From Burkholderiales bacterium (lineage in GTDB: Bacteria > Pseudomonadota > Gammaproteobacteria > Burkholderiales > Casimicrobiaceae): 64,000 bases of DNA. The notes under the pieces are model-generated. The model was not told the DNA's origin. It did not search any database and worked only from the letters and a program-made list of their open reading frames with translations. The translations under genes and the position numbers were made by a program. Shown here piece after piece: positions 17,477 through 26,627 of this stretch; position 1 is the stretch's first letter; each line of letters opens with the position of its first letter. The stretch is taken from contig JADYZP010000042.1 of NCBI GenBank assembly GCA_020853025.1, positions 124,001-188,000 on the forward strand, written 5' to 3'.

Positions 17477-19336
17477 CTATCCCGTTGCCGCGGCGTCGGA
17501 CACGAGGCCGGCGAAGCGGCATTCGAGGCTCGCTGCCAGCAGGTCGACGCGGATGATGGCCACGCGCAGCCGCGTGTCGGGCGGCTGTGCAGGCATGTCC
17601 GGCAACCGCAGGACCAGCGGCAGGCCTTCGCAACGGACCAGGTCGTCGCGGATCGACCGCGCGCCGATTTCCGCAATCTCTTCCTGCAGCAGCCAGCGCA
17701 GGCACCAGTAGTGCTCCATGCGGCCCTGGAACTCCGCGTACTGGCTATACGTCGCCTCGAAATCGGCCAGTGCCGCGAACAGCTCCGCATCGTTGGCGGC
17801 GTAGGGCGGTGTAACGCCGGCCAGCACGGCGAGCAGCTGCCTCTGGTTGACAAGATCGCTATACCGGCGCAACGGGGAGCTTGACCACAGGTAATGCGTG
17901 AGACCGAGCCCCTGGTGCTCACCCGGACGCGTGCTGATCTTGACCTTGCCCGCCGCCTGCACACGATACAGCCCCGCAGCGCCGCGCTCGGCCAGCAACC
18001 GGCCCCAGGTGTTGTTGGTATGGATCATCAACTCGGAAACCAGCTTGTCGAGTGGACTGCCACGCTCGCGCGCCACGATGGCCACACGCCCGTCGGCGCC
18101 TGCGCCCCAGTCGACGTGAAAACTGTAGTCGATGCGGTCGACGTCGTGTTTGCCGCGCTGCGCCGACAGGTGCTGCGTCAGCTTCCACAACACGCGCAAC
18201 TCCTGCGTCCACGGTGGGTCCGCGGGCGACGGCAGCGCATTGGTGAAATCGTCGCCGACCATGTCCAGGCGCAGATTGGCGGCGACGGGGACGCGCTGAA
18301 CGCGCGTCTCGTGCCGCAGCGGCACACCGTCGGAGGTCACTTCGACCAGCAGCGACAGCGCGGGCGGCGCTGTCGCCTCTTTCAGCGTGAACGCGGCGAT
18401 CGCCTCCTCCGGCAGCATCGTCAGCTTGCGGCCCGGCATGTACACGGTCGACAGCCGCGTGCGCGCGATGCGGTCGAGCGCGTCGCCGCGCGGCATCGCC
18501 AACGCCGGGCATGCAATATGCACACCGACTTCGTAATGGCCGCCGGGAAGCTCGCGCACCGAGAAGGCATCGTCGATCTCGGTGGTCGTCGCGTCGTCGA
18601 TGGAAAAGGCGCGCACGTCCGCGAGCGGCAGTTCGGGGAGCTCCGGCAGCACGCCCCACGCGGGAAAGGCGACGCCCTGTGGAAAGGCTTCGCAGAGAAA
18701 GCGGTTGTAGTGATAGTCGTGCGTCGAGGCAATCGCGCCGCAGGCGGACAATAGTTCGAGCGGATGGGTCTTGCGCATCTCGCAGGCCGCGGCCAGCGCC
18801 TTCCATTCGAGCGTGTTCTTGTCGGGCTTGTACAAAAGCATGTCGAGCCTGGCGCGAAGGGCCTCGGGGAGCACGTTGGCAGCCAGTTCGTCCGCCCAGG
18901 CGGCGATTTGCCTGGCTTCGCGCGCACGGCGCTCGACCGAGACCAGTGCGGCGCGCAGCGAATCGGGCGGCGCCTTGCGGTAGCGACCGCGGCCCTTCTT
19001 GTAGAAGTGCATCGGCGACGCGTGCAGCGTAAGCGCTACGGCAGTTGCCTGTGCCGGCGTCGGCGTGCCGCCGTAGTATTCACCGGCGAGCTCGGCAAAG
19101 CCGAACTCGGCGTCGCCGCAGACCTCCCACAGGAATCCGGGATCGAGTTCGACTGCCAGACGTTGACCCTCGCCAAGGGTGTCGGCTGGACCAGGGGTGG
19201 CGAAGCGCAGCAGCACGTGCGCCGCCTTCACCTTCTGACGCTTGCCGGAAACCGCTTCTACCTGCAACGACGCTTCGTTGTCGGCGAGCACGGTGCCTGC
19301 CTTCAACTGACCGTCGTCCTCGAACAGGACATTCAT
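17477..19336 (-). CDS. RNB-domain 3'-5' exoribonuclease (RNase II family)
   Basis: 619 residues. The catalytic RNB domain (~240-520) starts at AFSIDDATTTEIDDAFSV, which supplies the Asp cluster for two metal ions, and continues with HIACPALAM, RLSTVYMPGRKLTMLP and a helical TNNTWGRLLAERG. The N-terminal part lacks an obvious pair of cold-shock domains and starts NVLFEDDGQLKAGTVLADN, like the RNB protein found next to tonB/aroE in betaproteobacteria. It probably degrades mRNA or rRNA fragments. It leads the operon; a TATAAT box lies 78 bp upstream. Confidence 0.88.
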   Translation of the reverse strand: MNVLFEDDGQLKAGTVLADNEASLQVEAVSGKRQKVKAAHVLLRFATPGPADTLGEGQRLAVELDPGFLWEVCGDAEFGFAELAGEYYGGTPTPAQATAVALTLHASPMHFYKKGRGRYRKAPPDSLRAALVSVERRAREARQIAAWADELAANVLPEALRARLDMLLYKPDKNTLEWKALAAACEMRKTHPLELLSACGAIASTHDYHYNRFLCEAFPQGVAFPAWGVLPELPELPLADVRAFSIDDATTTEIDDAFSVRELPGGHYEVGVHIACPALAMPRGDALDRIARTRLSTVYMPGRKLTMLPEEAIAAFTLKEATAPPALSLLVEVTSDGVPLRHETRVQRVPVAANLRLDMVGDDFTNALPSPADPPWTQELRVLWKLTQHLSAQRGKHDVDRIDYSFHVDWGAGADGRVAIVARERGSPLDKLVSELMIHTNNTWGRLLAERGAAGLYRVQAAGKVKISTRPGEHQGLGLTHYLWSSSPLRRYSDLVNQRQLLAVLAGVTPPYAANDAELFAALADFEATYSQYAEFQGRMEHYWCLRWLLQEEIAEIGARSIRDDLVRCEGLPLVLRLPDMPAQPPDTRLRVAIIRVDLLAASLECRFAGLVSDAAATG

Positions 19337-19413
19337 GGAAACCGCCAGCTTGAGGCGAGGTCGGGGAAGGCGCTAGGCCGCGATGCTTCGGGCAGGACGC
19401 TCGGGAAGGCGCG

Positions 19414-19419
19414 ATTATA
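19414..19419 (-). promoter_or_regulatory. -10 box for the RNB-tonB-aroE-mtgA genes
   Basis: Read on the minus strand this is a perfect TATAAT (plus-strand ATTATA), about 78 bp before the RNB gene start at 19336. The -35 area is weak. It is the only consensus -10 hexamer in this divergent region. Confidence 0.5.
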
Positions 19420-19497
19420 CGGGGACAGCGCGTCGATTTGCGCGAAGGCCATCGATCCTGCATAGTCATTGGCTCGACACGCAACGGAGTTCGCGCC

Positions 19498-20502
19498 ATG
19501 GAATACCTACGGATGGGCAGCAGCGGGCTCATGGTCTCGCCGATCTGCCTCGGGACGATGATGTTCGGCGACCGCACCGACGCCGATACGGCACACCGGA
19601 TCATCAACGCGGCGCGCGAAGCCGGGGTCAACTTCATCGACACCGCCGACGCCTACGCGATGGGAGCGTCGGAACGCATCATCGGCCCGGCGATCAAGGC
19701 CGACCGCCGCGACTGGATCCTCGCGACCAAGGTCGGCAACGTGATGACCGTCAAGCCTCGCGACGGCGGACTGTCGCGGCGCTGGGTGCTCGCCGCCTGC
19801 GACGACAGCCTCGCGCGCCTGGGGCTCGATTACATCGACATTTATTACCTGCACAGAGACGACGCCGGGACTCCGCTTTCGGAAACCGTCGATGCGCTGG
19901 GCACGCTGATCCGTGCCGGCAAGATCCGCTATTTCGGCGTTTCAAATTACCGCGGCTGGCGGATCGCCGAAGTCGTCGCCGAATGCGAGGCGCAGGGCGT
20001 GCCGCCGCCCGTGGTCTGCCAGCCGTACTACAACCTGCTGAACCGGGTGCCGGAGGTGGAAATCCTTCCGGCCTGCGATCACTACGGCATCGGCGTGGCC
20101 GCCTACTCGCCGATCGCTCGCGGCGTGCTGACCGGCAAGTACATTCCCGACGCGCCGCTGCCCGAAGGCTCGCGCGCGGCGCGCGGCGACAAGCGTATGC
20201 TGGAGACGGAGTTGCGCCCGGAGTCCTACGTTATCGCGCAGAAGCTGCGTGAGCACGCGGGCAACACCGGGCGTACGCTGACGCAGTTCGCGCTGGCCTG
20301 GCTGTGGGCGAACGACATCGTGACGTCGGTGATCGCCGGTCCGCGCACGCTCGAGCAATGGCAGGAATACGTTGCGGCGATCGGCACCGCGTGGAGCGAC
20401 GAGGACGAGGCGCTGGTCGACTCGCTGGTGGCGCCCGGGCATCCGTCGACGCCGGGTTTCAACGATCCGCAGTACCCATTTTTCGGTCGGGTGCGCGCCT
20501 GA
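19498..20502 (+). CDS. Aldo/keto reductase
   Basis: NADPH-dependent oxidoreductase with a TIM-barrel fold. 334 residues from the ATG giving MEYLRMGSSGL, the usual N-terminus. The catalytic tetrad is readable: Asp in FIDTADAYAMG with Tyr, Lys in ILATKVGN and His in YYLHRDD. C-terminal nucleotide-binding VIAGPRTLEQWQE is also seen. It is of the YajO/Tas-like class that acts on small aldehydes or ketones; the natural substrate is unknown. A frame extension to 19438 exists but adds no conserved sequence. Confidence 0.9.
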   Translation: MEYLRMGSSGLMVSPICLGTMMFGDRTDADTAHRIINAAREAGVNFIDTADAYAMGASERIIGPAIKADRRDWILATKVGNVMTVKPRDGGLSRRWVLAACDDSLARLGLDYIDIYYLHRDDAGTPLSETVDALGTLIRAGKIRYFGVSNYRGWRIAEVVAECEAQGVPPPVVCQPYYNLLNRVPEVEILPACDHYGIGVAAYSPIARGVLTGKYIPDAPLPEGSRAARGDKRMLETELRPESYVIAQKLREHAGNTGRTLTQFALAWLWANDIVTSVIAGPRTLEQWQEYVAAIGTAWSDEDEALVDSLVAPGHPSTPGFNDPQYPFFGRVRA

Positions 20503-20602
20503 ACCCGCGCGCGGCACGACGGTCGAAGCCGATGCCCATATCGCCGACCCGGCGTCGCCGGCATCGGCGACGCGGCACGCCGACCCCAGCCCGCGAGTCG
20601 CC

Positions 20603-21052
20603 ATGATGCGCCCACTTCATTCCCGCCCGAGTCTGCCGCTGTTCGCGCTGCTGGGGTTGCTCCTCACCTGTGCGCCCGCATGCGCCGCCGAGATCGCCGT
20701 CGACCACCCGTTTATCGGCACGTGGCGTCTGACCATCGCGCAACTCGACTGCACCGAGTCCTACGCGTTCCTGCGCGACGGGACGTCGCACGTGACCAGC
20801 GCCGACGAGGTCTCGGAGTCGCAATTCGAGATCTCCGCCAAGCCCTCCGCGAAGGGCTTCTACCGGTGGACCGACAAGATCGTCCGCAACAACGGCAAAC
20901 AGGACTGCTCGGGGAGGGTGACCGCGCCCGGCGGGTCGGTCACGCAGTACGTGCTGTTCCACCGTTCGGGCAACATCTTCTTCGTCTGCCGGCAGGAGCG
21001 GCGCGATACCTGCTTCGGTCCGTTCATCCGGCAGCGGGGGATGAGCGTCTGA
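20603..21052 (+). CDS. Small secreted protein of unknown function
   Basis: 149 residues. It begins with a clear signal peptide (MMRPLHSR, hydrophobic LFALLGLLL, cleavage after ACA near residue 29). The mature part, about 120 residues, has the beginning of a lipocalin-like or beta-rich domain: FIGTWRLTIAQLDCTESYAF, then FYRWTDKI, and four Cys that could form disulfides. No family is recognised with confidence. It follows the aldo/keto reductase by 100 bp and is convergent with the 5'-nucleotidase gene. Confidence 0.7.
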   Translation: MMRPLHSRPSLPLFALLGLLLTCAPACAAEIAVDHPFIGTWRLTIAQLDCTESYAFLRDGTSHVTSADEVSESQFEISAKPSAKGFYRWTDKIVRNNGKQDCSGRVTAPGGSVTQYVLFHRSGNIFFVCRQERRDTCFGPFIRQRGMSV

Positions 21053-21085
21053 CGAACTTCGGCTGCCGCAATTTCCGCGCGCCGG

Positions 21086-21991
21086 CTACTCGTTCGACAC
21101 GCCGTGCGGAACGTGGCCCGAGGGCACGTGCGCCGCGGCCGACTCGACGTGCCGTGTCTGATCATCGAAGAAAAAGTCCGGCTCGAAGACGCGCAGGAAC
21201 TCCCCCTTGGACAGGCCGCCCAGGAACATCGCCTCGTCGACGTCGATGTTCCAGTCCATCAGCGTGCGAATCGCGCGCTCGTGCGCCGGACTCGAGCGCG
21301 CCGTCACCAGCGCCGTGCGCAGCTGCATCGGCACGTTGCCGTCGCTGGCCGCGCGCTGCAGCCGGTGCAGCGCCTCGAGCAGCGGCTTGAAGGGACCCGG
21401 CGGCAGCGGCCGCGCCGCATGGTCGGCCTCGTGCTTCTGGAACGCATCGATGCCCTCGTTGCGATAGACGCGCTCGGCCTCGTCGGCGAACAGCACCGCA
21501 TCGCCGTCGAAGGCGATGCGCACTTCGTCCGGATGCGCGTCGTCGCGCGTCGATTGCGTGTAGACGAGCGCTGCGGGAAAACCCGCGTTCAGCGCGGCAC
21601 GCACGTCATCACCGTTGGCCGACAGGAAGAGATTGGCCTTCAGCGGCCCCAGGTATTCGAAAGGCGGGCGGCCGCGCGTGAATACGCCGCGCTCGATCGC
21701 GAGGCCCGCGCCGCGCACCGAACGAAACACCCGCAAGCCGGACACCGGATCGTTGCGCGACAGGATGACGACGTCGACGCGCTTGACGTCATCACTATTG
21801 AAGGCCTCGAGCTTGCGCGCCAGCCGGTAGGCGACGCCAGGCTTGGCCGGCTGTTCGAGGCGTTCGAGCTGCAGCTGCATGTACGCGCGGTCGTCGGACG
21901 TTTCGAAGACCTGGTTCTCTTCCTCGAAATCGAACAGCGCGCGCGAGCTGATCGCGACGACCAGCTGTTCGATCGCGACCGGTGGCTCCAT
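21086..21991 (-). CDS. 5'-nucleotidase, cytosolic NT5C1 type
   Basis: 301 residues of the NT5C1/PF06189 family, which hydrolyses nucleoside 5'-monophosphates (AMP-like). Visible signatures: AISSRALFDFEEENQVFE (N-terminal, catalytic nucleophile region), VILSRNDPVSGLRVF (~75), FLSANGDDV (~122), IAFDGDAVLFADEAERV (~160, metal-binding Asp) and FLGGLSKGEFL (~259). The ATG start gives the family N-terminus. Followed 21 bp upstream by the esterase-mpl pair reading in the same direction, so an mpl-esterase-nucleotidase transcript is likely. Confidence 0.88.
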   Translation of the reverse strand: MEPPVAIEQLVVAISSRALFDFEEENQVFETSDDRAYMQLQLERLEQPAKPGVAYRLARKLEAFNSDDVKRVDVVILSRNDPVSGLRVFRSVRGAGLAIERGVFTRGRPPFEYLGPLKANLFLSANGDDVRAALNAGFPAALVYTQSTRDDAHPDEVRIAFDGDAVLFADEAERVYRNEGIDAFQKHEADHAARPLPPGPFKPLLEALHRLQRAASDGNVPMQLRTALVTARSSPAHERAIRTLMDWNIDVDEAMFLGGLSKGEFLRVFEPDFFFDDQTRHVESAAAHVPSGHVPHGVSNE

Positions 21992-22012
21992 CGCAAAAGT
22001 ATACGCCGCGCG

Positions 22013-22609
22013 CTAACGCGCGCCGGCCACGCCGGCGAAGCGGAGGATGGCCGGCAGCTGCGCGCAGAAATCGGCAAAGGCGTGGTCGCCGCCGCCGCGA
22101 ACGTACTGATGGGCGCCGGCATAGTGCGCGATCGCCAGGCGGTAATCGAGCACTTCGTCGCCGGTTTCGACCAAAAGGAAATAGCGCTCCGGTCGCGTGA
22201 TTTGCGGCACCGCCAGCGAGCGCAACTCGTCCATGTGCCTCTGCGTCACGACGAAGGCCTCGCCCGTATGCAGGTTGGTCTGCATGCCCAGCCACGGCTC
22301 GAGGTCGGCGTAGGGGTGGACCGTCGGGTTGATCAGCACGGCGCGCGCGGCAAAGCGTTCGGCGAAGTGCGTGGCGTAGTAGCCGCCGAGCGAGCTGCCG
22401 ATGAAGGTGAGCACGGACACTCCGGCTTGGCGTTCGACCCATTGCGCAACCGCCTGGGCGGCGGCGGCGGGCCGATGCGAAAGCGCAGGCACGTGCAGGC
22501 GCGGTCGCGAATTTTCCGGCAGCGATTCGATATGTGCGCGCAACCGGGCCGCCTTGATGCTCGCCGGCGACGAACGAAAGCCGTGCAGATAGACGATCGT
22601 CGCAGTCAT
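22013..22609 (-). CDS. YqiA-like esterase (alpha/beta hydrolase)
   Basis: 198 residues with the start IVYLHGFRSSPAS (oxyanion HG), nucleophile elbow FIGSSLGGYYA (Ser near residue 73), an acidic residue in VETGDEVLDY and the catalytic His in GGGDHAF (~176). This is the YqiA/UPF0227 esterase type, acting on short acyl esters. The ATG overlaps the mpl stop (ATGA, 22606-22609), showing translational coupling with mpl. Confidence 0.88.
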   Translation of the reverse strand: MTATIVYLHGFRSSPASIKAARLRAHIESLPENSRPRLHVPALSHRPAAAAQAVAQWVERQAGVSVLTFIGSSLGGYYATHFAERFAARAVLINPTVHPYADLEPWLGMQTNLHTGEAFVVTQRHMDELRSLAVPQITRPERYFLLVETGDEVLDYRLAIAHYAGAHQYVRGGGDHAFADFCAQLPAILRFAGVAGAR

Positions 22610-23964
22610 GGCGCGAGGCGCTCGAGCAGCATTTCGTGGATACCGCCGAAGCTGCCGTTGCTCATCACCAGCACGTGGTCGCCGGGACGCGCCTCGGCAA
22701 CGATCGCGTCGACCAGGCGCGGCAGGTCGTCGAACACGCGGGCGACATCGCGCAGCGGTGCCAGCGCACCGGCGACGTCCCATCCCAGGTTTGCCGAATA
22801 GCAGAACACGCGATCGGCCCGGGCGAGACTGCCGGCAAGCGCGTCCTTCATCGCTCCGAGCTTCATCGTGTTCGAGCGCGGCTCGAGCACCGCGAGGATG
22901 CGCGCGGCGCCGACCTTGCGCCGAAGGCCCTCGAGCGTGGTCGCGATCGCCGTCGGATGATGCGCAAAGTCATCGTAGACGGTGATGCCGCGCACGACGC
23001 CGCGGGTCTCGAGCCGGCGCTTGACGCCGCGAAAGCGCGCCAGCGCGGCCAGCCCCTCGGCCACCGGCACGCCGGCGTGGCGCGCGGCGGCGAGCGCGGC
23101 CAGCGCATTGCCCTGGTTATGCCGCCCGGCCTGTGTGAAGTCGAGCGCCCCCTGCGGCGCGCCTGCGAGCCGGATCGTGCCGTCGACGGCGATCGTCCAG
23201 TCGGGGCCGGTGCCGGGAACCTCGGCCAATCCGAAACGCTCGACCTCGCTCCAGCAGCCGCGCGCCAGTACGCGTGCGAGCGACGCCTCGCCGCCGTTGA
23301 CGATGATGCGGCCGCGGCCCGGCACCATGCGGACCAGGTGGTGGAACTGCGTCTCGATCGCCGCGAGGTCGGGAAAGATGTCGGCGTGGTCGTATTCGAG
23401 ATTGTTGAGGATCGCGGTGCGCGGCCGGTAGTGGACGAACTTCGAGCGCTTGTCGAAGAACGCAGTGTCGTACTCGTCGGCCTCGATCACGAAGAACTCA
23501 CTGTCGGTCAGCCTCGCCGAAACCGGGAAATCGATCGGCGCACCGCCGATCAGGAATCCCGGTGCAAGGCCCGCCTGCTCGAGGATCCATGCCAGCATCG
23601 CCGCCGTCGTCGTCTTGCCGTGGGTGCCGGCGACCGCGAGCACCCAGCGTGTCGCCAGCACCTGCTCGTACAGCCACTGCGGTCCCGACACGTACGCTCG
23701 GCCCGAGTCGAGGATCGCCTCCATCAGCGGGTTGCCGCGCGATACCACGTTGCCGATGACGAAGACGTCGGCGTCGCGCGCCGCGCCGTCGAGCTGCGCG
23801 GCGTCCCAGCCGGGGGTGAGGTCGATGCCGAGGGCGGCGAGTTGCGTCGACATCGGCGGATAGACGTTGGCGTCGCAGCCGCTGACTTCGTGTCCGGCCG
23901 TCTTGGCGATCGCCGCGATACCGCCCATGAATGTGCCGCAGATGCCCAGGATGTGAACGTGCAT
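22606..23964 (-). CDS. mpl: UDP-N-acetylmuramate:tripeptide ligase (murein recycling)
   Basis: Attaches the recycled tripeptide L-Ala-gamma-D-Glu-meso-DAP to UDP-MurNAc in the cytoplasm. 452 residues, Mur-ligase fold: N-terminal MHVHILGICGTFMGG nucleotide-binding loop, P-loop AGTHGKTTTAAML (~108-120), EADEYDTAFFD (~173) and the C-terminal DDFAHHPTAI (~313). Mpl differs from MurC by the FMGGIA start and the EADEYDTAFFDKRSKF segment, both seen here. A perfect 15-bp palindrome lies 100 bp upstream. Confidence 0.95.
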   Translation of the reverse strand: MHVHILGICGTFMGGIAAIAKTAGHEVSGCDANVYPPMSTQLAALGIDLTPGWDAAQLDGAARDADVFVIGNVVSRGNPLMEAILDSGRAYVSGPQWLYEQVLATRWVLAVAGTHGKTTTAAMLAWILEQAGLAPGFLIGGAPIDFPVSARLTDSEFFVIEADEYDTAFFDKRSKFVHYRPRTAILNNLEYDHADIFPDLAAIETQFHHLVRMVPGRGRIIVNGGEASLARVLARGCWSEVERFGLAEVPGTGPDWTIAVDGTIRLAGAPQGALDFTQAGRHNQGNALAALAAARHAGVPVAEGLAALARFRGVKRRLETRGVVRGITVYDDFAHHPTAIATTLEGLRRKVGAARILAVLEPRSNTMKLGAMKDALAGSLARADRVFCYSANLGWDVAGALAPLRDVARVFDDLPRLVDAIVAEARPGDHVLVMSNGSFGGIHEMLLERLAP

Positions 23965-24063
23965 GGGTCAGGCCACCAACGTTGATGATGAGTGGATAAG
24001 GCAGCGCTTCCAGCCGCGAACGAGCCATGCGCAGGCGACGACGCCGGTTGAGCACATGGATCG

Positions 24064-24078
24064 CGGCGATTATCGCCG
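24064..24078. promoter_or_regulatory. 15-bp palindrome upstream of mpl
   Basis: CGGCGATTATCGCCG is a perfect inverted repeat around a central T. On the minus strand it contains GATAAT, a possible -10 box for mpl (start at 23964). It lies between mpl and the 3' end of the histidine kinase gene. It could be an operator over the mpl promoter or a small hairpin at the end of the kinase transcript. Confidence 0.4.
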
Positions 24079-24118
24079 AACCGCGATCGACGGCTGCCCG
24101 GATGCCGCGCGGGACGCC

Positions 24119-25729
24119 TCAGGAGTTCGCCAGTGGCAGTGCGACGGTCACCACGACGCCGGTGCCGTCGGCTTTGTTCTGCGCACGCACCGACCCGTGA
24201 TGAAACTGCGTGATCACGCGCACGATGTAGAGTCCAAGACCCAGGTGCGGCGTGCCGGATCCGCCGGCGGGCCGCACCGACACCAGCGAGTCGAAGAGCC
24301 GAAGCGCCGTGCCGTCGGGCAGCGGCGGCCCGTCGTTGGCTACCGAGAGCTGTGCTTGCGACCCGGCGCTGTCGAGCCTGATCTCGATCGCGCCGCCGGC
24401 GGCGAACTCGACGGCGTTGGCGACCAGCTTGTCCATCAATTGCGCGATCAGGTCGGGGGCGCCGTCGACGACGATGGCCGCGGTCGGCGCCGCGTACGCG
24501 ATACGCGCATCCGGATAGACGAGACGAAAGCCTTCGATACAGCCGCTGACGACCGGCACCAGGTCGAAGCCGATGCGCTCGGCATCGGACAGGCTTTGCT
24601 CGAGCCGGGCGGCCTCGGTCATCCGCGTCAGCATCTGCGTCAGTCGCGTCAGGCCTTCCTGTGCGCGCGCCATGTATACGCGGGCGTCGTCGGAAAGCTG
24701 CGACTCCTTCAGATTGTCAAGCGAACTGCGGACGACGGCGATCGGCGTGCGCAGCTCGTGCGACAGCCGGCTCGCCATCTTTTCCTGGTAGCCCGCATAA
24801 TCGGCGAGCCGCGCCAGCACGCTGCCGAAGCTGCGCGACAGGTCGCCGATCTCGTCGACCGCGCCGGAAGACGCGAACTGTGCGCGCACGCGCCCGTGTT
24901 CGTCGATCGCGCGCTCGGCGTCGTCGCGCAGGCGGCGGATGCGTGACGACAGCCAGCTCGCGTATGCGGTCAGCGCCAGCGAACCTACGAGCAGCACGGC
25001 GAGCACGATGTTGAACAGCCGCTCGAAGGCCCGGTTGCGCTCGGCCAGCACCCGATTGCCGGTCTCCTCGGCCACGACCACGCCGCGCACCCGGTCGCCC
25101 ACCCAGATCGGATGCGCGGCCGAGACGATTACCGCGCGGCCGTCGGACGTCGTTCGCCGATTGGTGGAGAGGATGCCCGCCAACGCGCCTTCGACATCGC
25201 GGCCGCGCGGCGCGCCCAGGGTCGCCGCATCGTCGCGGAATTCGTTGGTCGGCTGTTCGAGCACGAGCTGATAGAGCCGGCCGATGGTCGCGCGCGCCGC
25301 ACGCTGCAACAATGTTTCGGCCGGAGCCGGCGCTTCGGCAGCCTTCAGCGTCCCGGCGCGCGCCAGCACCGTGCCGTCGCGGTCGATCACCCAGATCCGC
25401 GCCGAGGTGCGCGACAGGCCCTCGATGATTTGTGCGATCTCCGGCGAGGCGGAAGGCGGCAGCGAGGCGCCTGACAACAGGCGGTCGTCGATGTGTTCGC
25501 GGGCGAAGAACGCAATGGGATCGGGCGGCGTCGCGAACAGGCGTGGACGGTCATGCAACGCTGTGGCCACCGCCTGCGCAGTGCCCGCCAGCGTGCGCTC
25601 CTGCGCGTCGCGCAGTACGCGTTCGAGCTCGCGCACGTACTCGACGCCCAGCCACGGCAGCGCCAGGAACACGGTGAGCACGAGCAAAAGCTGCGCGCGG
25701 ATCGACAGCGCGATGCGTGGACGCTTCAT
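24119..25729 (-). CDS. pdsS: Histidine kinase of the proteobacterial dedicated sortase system
   Basis: Membrane sensor kinase of 536 residues. Two membrane helices (~11-30 and ~240-262) enclose a ~210-residue extracytoplasmic sensor region; HAMP-like linker (~262-310), then the H-box SRLSHELRTPIAV (phospho-acceptor His324), N-box LVANAVEFA, and glycine-rich G-boxes near the C-terminus (GLGLYIVRVI). The start MKRPRIALS is chosen because it overlaps the response-regulator stop (ATGA, 25726-25729). Its pairing with the regulator, target and sortase identifies it as the PdsS type; the signal it senses is unknown. Confidence 0.88.
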   Translation of the reverse strand: MKRPRIALSIRAQLLLVLTVFLALPWLGVEYVRELERVLRDAQERTLAGTAQAVATALHDRPRLFATPPDPIAFFAREHIDDRLLSGASLPPSASPEIAQIIEGLSRTSARIWVIDRDGTVLARAGTLKAAEAPAPAETLLQRAARATIGRLYQLVLEQPTNEFRDDAATLGAPRGRDVEGALAGILSTNRRTTSDGRAVIVSAAHPIWVGDRVRGVVVAEETGNRVLAERNRAFERLFNIVLAVLLVGSLALTAYASWLSSRIRRLRDDAERAIDEHGRVRAQFASSGAVDEIGDLSRSFGSVLARLADYAGYQEKMASRLSHELRTPIAVVRSSLDNLKESQLSDDARVYMARAQEGLTRLTQMLTRMTEAARLEQSLSDAERIGFDLVPVVSGCIEGFRLVYPDARIAYAAPTAAIVVDGAPDLIAQLMDKLVANAVEFAAGGAIEIRLDSAGSQAQLSVANDGPPLPDGTALRLFDSLVSVRPAGGSGTPHLGLGLYIVRVITQFHHGSVRAQNKADGTGVVVTVALPLANS

Positions 25730-26412
25730 TCGCCCCAGCGATAGCCCATGCCGTACACGGTCGCGATGCGGTCGAAGCCGGGATCGAGTGCCAGGAACTT
25801 CCGTCGTATGCGCTTGACGTGCGACGTGATCGTGCCCTCGTCGACGACGATGCTGGCGTCGCGCATCAGCGCGTCGCGGTCTTTGACGTGCCCGGGATGG
25901 CGCGCGAGCGCGTGCACCATCCAGAACTCGGTCAGCGTGAGGTCGACCCTTTGCCCGCGCCATTGCGCAGTCAGGCGCTTGAGGTCGAGCGACAGCGGCC
26001 CACGCTCGACGATATCCTCGGTGGCCGGCGGCGCGGAGGCGAGTTCGCTGCGCCGGAACAGCGCTGAAATACGGGCCGCCAGATGCGGCAGGCTCGCGTC
26101 CTTGGTCAGGTAGTCGTCGGCGCCGAGGCGCAGCCCGGACACGATGTCGAGATCGGAGTCGCGTGCCGACAGGAAGATGATCGGCACCGTCGCCGACAGC
26201 GCGCGCAACTCGCGCGTCAATGCGAAGCCGCCGTCGACGTCGTCACCCAGTCCGATGTCGACCAGCGCCAGGTCGGGCAGCCGCGTGCCAAACGCCGCCA
26301 ATGCCTCCGCCCTGTTCGAATACGTCGTCACCTCGTAGCCGTACCGACGCAGCGCTTCCGCGTAGTTGGCGCGGATGGCGGGCTCGTCTTCGACGATGGC
26401 GATGCGGCGCAT
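25726..26412 (-). CDS. pdsR: Response regulator of the proteobacterial dedicated sortase system
   Basis: OmpR-family regulator, 228 residues. The receiver domain (~1-115) has the acidic pair ED at 8-9, phospho-acceptor Asp52 (LALVDIGLG) and Lys104 (DDYLTKDAS). The C-terminal winged helix (~135-228) ends RIATVYGMGYRWGE, the usual DNA-binding wing. It precedes and overlaps the kinase gene and is divergent from the sortase target. The most probable target site is the 11-bp-phased TTGCCAC repeat in the shared 319-bp region. Confidence 0.9.
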   Translation of the reverse strand: MRRIAIVEDEPAIRANYAEALRRYGYEVTTYSNRAEALAAFGTRLPDLALVDIGLGDDVDGGFALTRELRALSATVPIIFLSARDSDLDIVSGLRLGADDYLTKDASLPHLAARISALFRRSELASAPPATEDIVERGPLSLDLKRLTAQWRGQRVDLTLTEFWMVHALARHPGHVKDRDALMRDASIVVDEGTITSHVKRIRRKFLALDPGFDRIATVYGMGYRWGE

Positions 26413-26469
26413 TCAGTAGTCGGATATCGGAATCGAAGGGCCGGACCGGAGACCGGCAAGCGGCAACTC

Positions 26470-26475
26470 AATATA
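26470..26475 (-). promoter_or_regulatory. -10 box for pdsR-pdsS
   Basis: Minus-strand TATATT (plus AATATA) lies about 58 bp before the regulator start codon at 26412. It is an AT-rich hexamer in an otherwise GC-rich region, so a promoter here is reasonable; the -35 is weak, as expected for a regulated promoter. Confidence 0.4.
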
Positions 26476-26561
26476 CCGCAGGCATCCGAAAAGCGTCCGG
26501 CCGAAGGGCGGACCCGCGTGGTGAACGAAGCCGCGACGACCCACGCGGCTTTCGACCCCAA

Positions 26562-26627
26562 TTGCCACCGGTTTGCCACATTTGCTCGCCGGACCGCCGC
26601 ATTGCGCACAGCGCAGCGCCGCAATGC
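26562..26627. promoter_or_regulatory. Phased direct repeat and inverted repeat in the pdsR/target divergent region
   Basis: The 319-bp region between pdsR (26412) and the sortase target (26732) has no gene. TTGCCAC occurs at 26562-26568 and 26573-26579, exactly 11 bp apart, the spacing used by dimers of OmpR/PhoB-type regulators. Downstream, GCATTGCG (26599-26606) and CGCAATGC (26620-26627) form a perfect 8-bp inverted repeat with a 13-bp spacer. The direct repeat is the best candidate PdsR site. The inverted repeat could be a second operator or a leader hairpin of the target mRNA. Confidence 0.5.
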
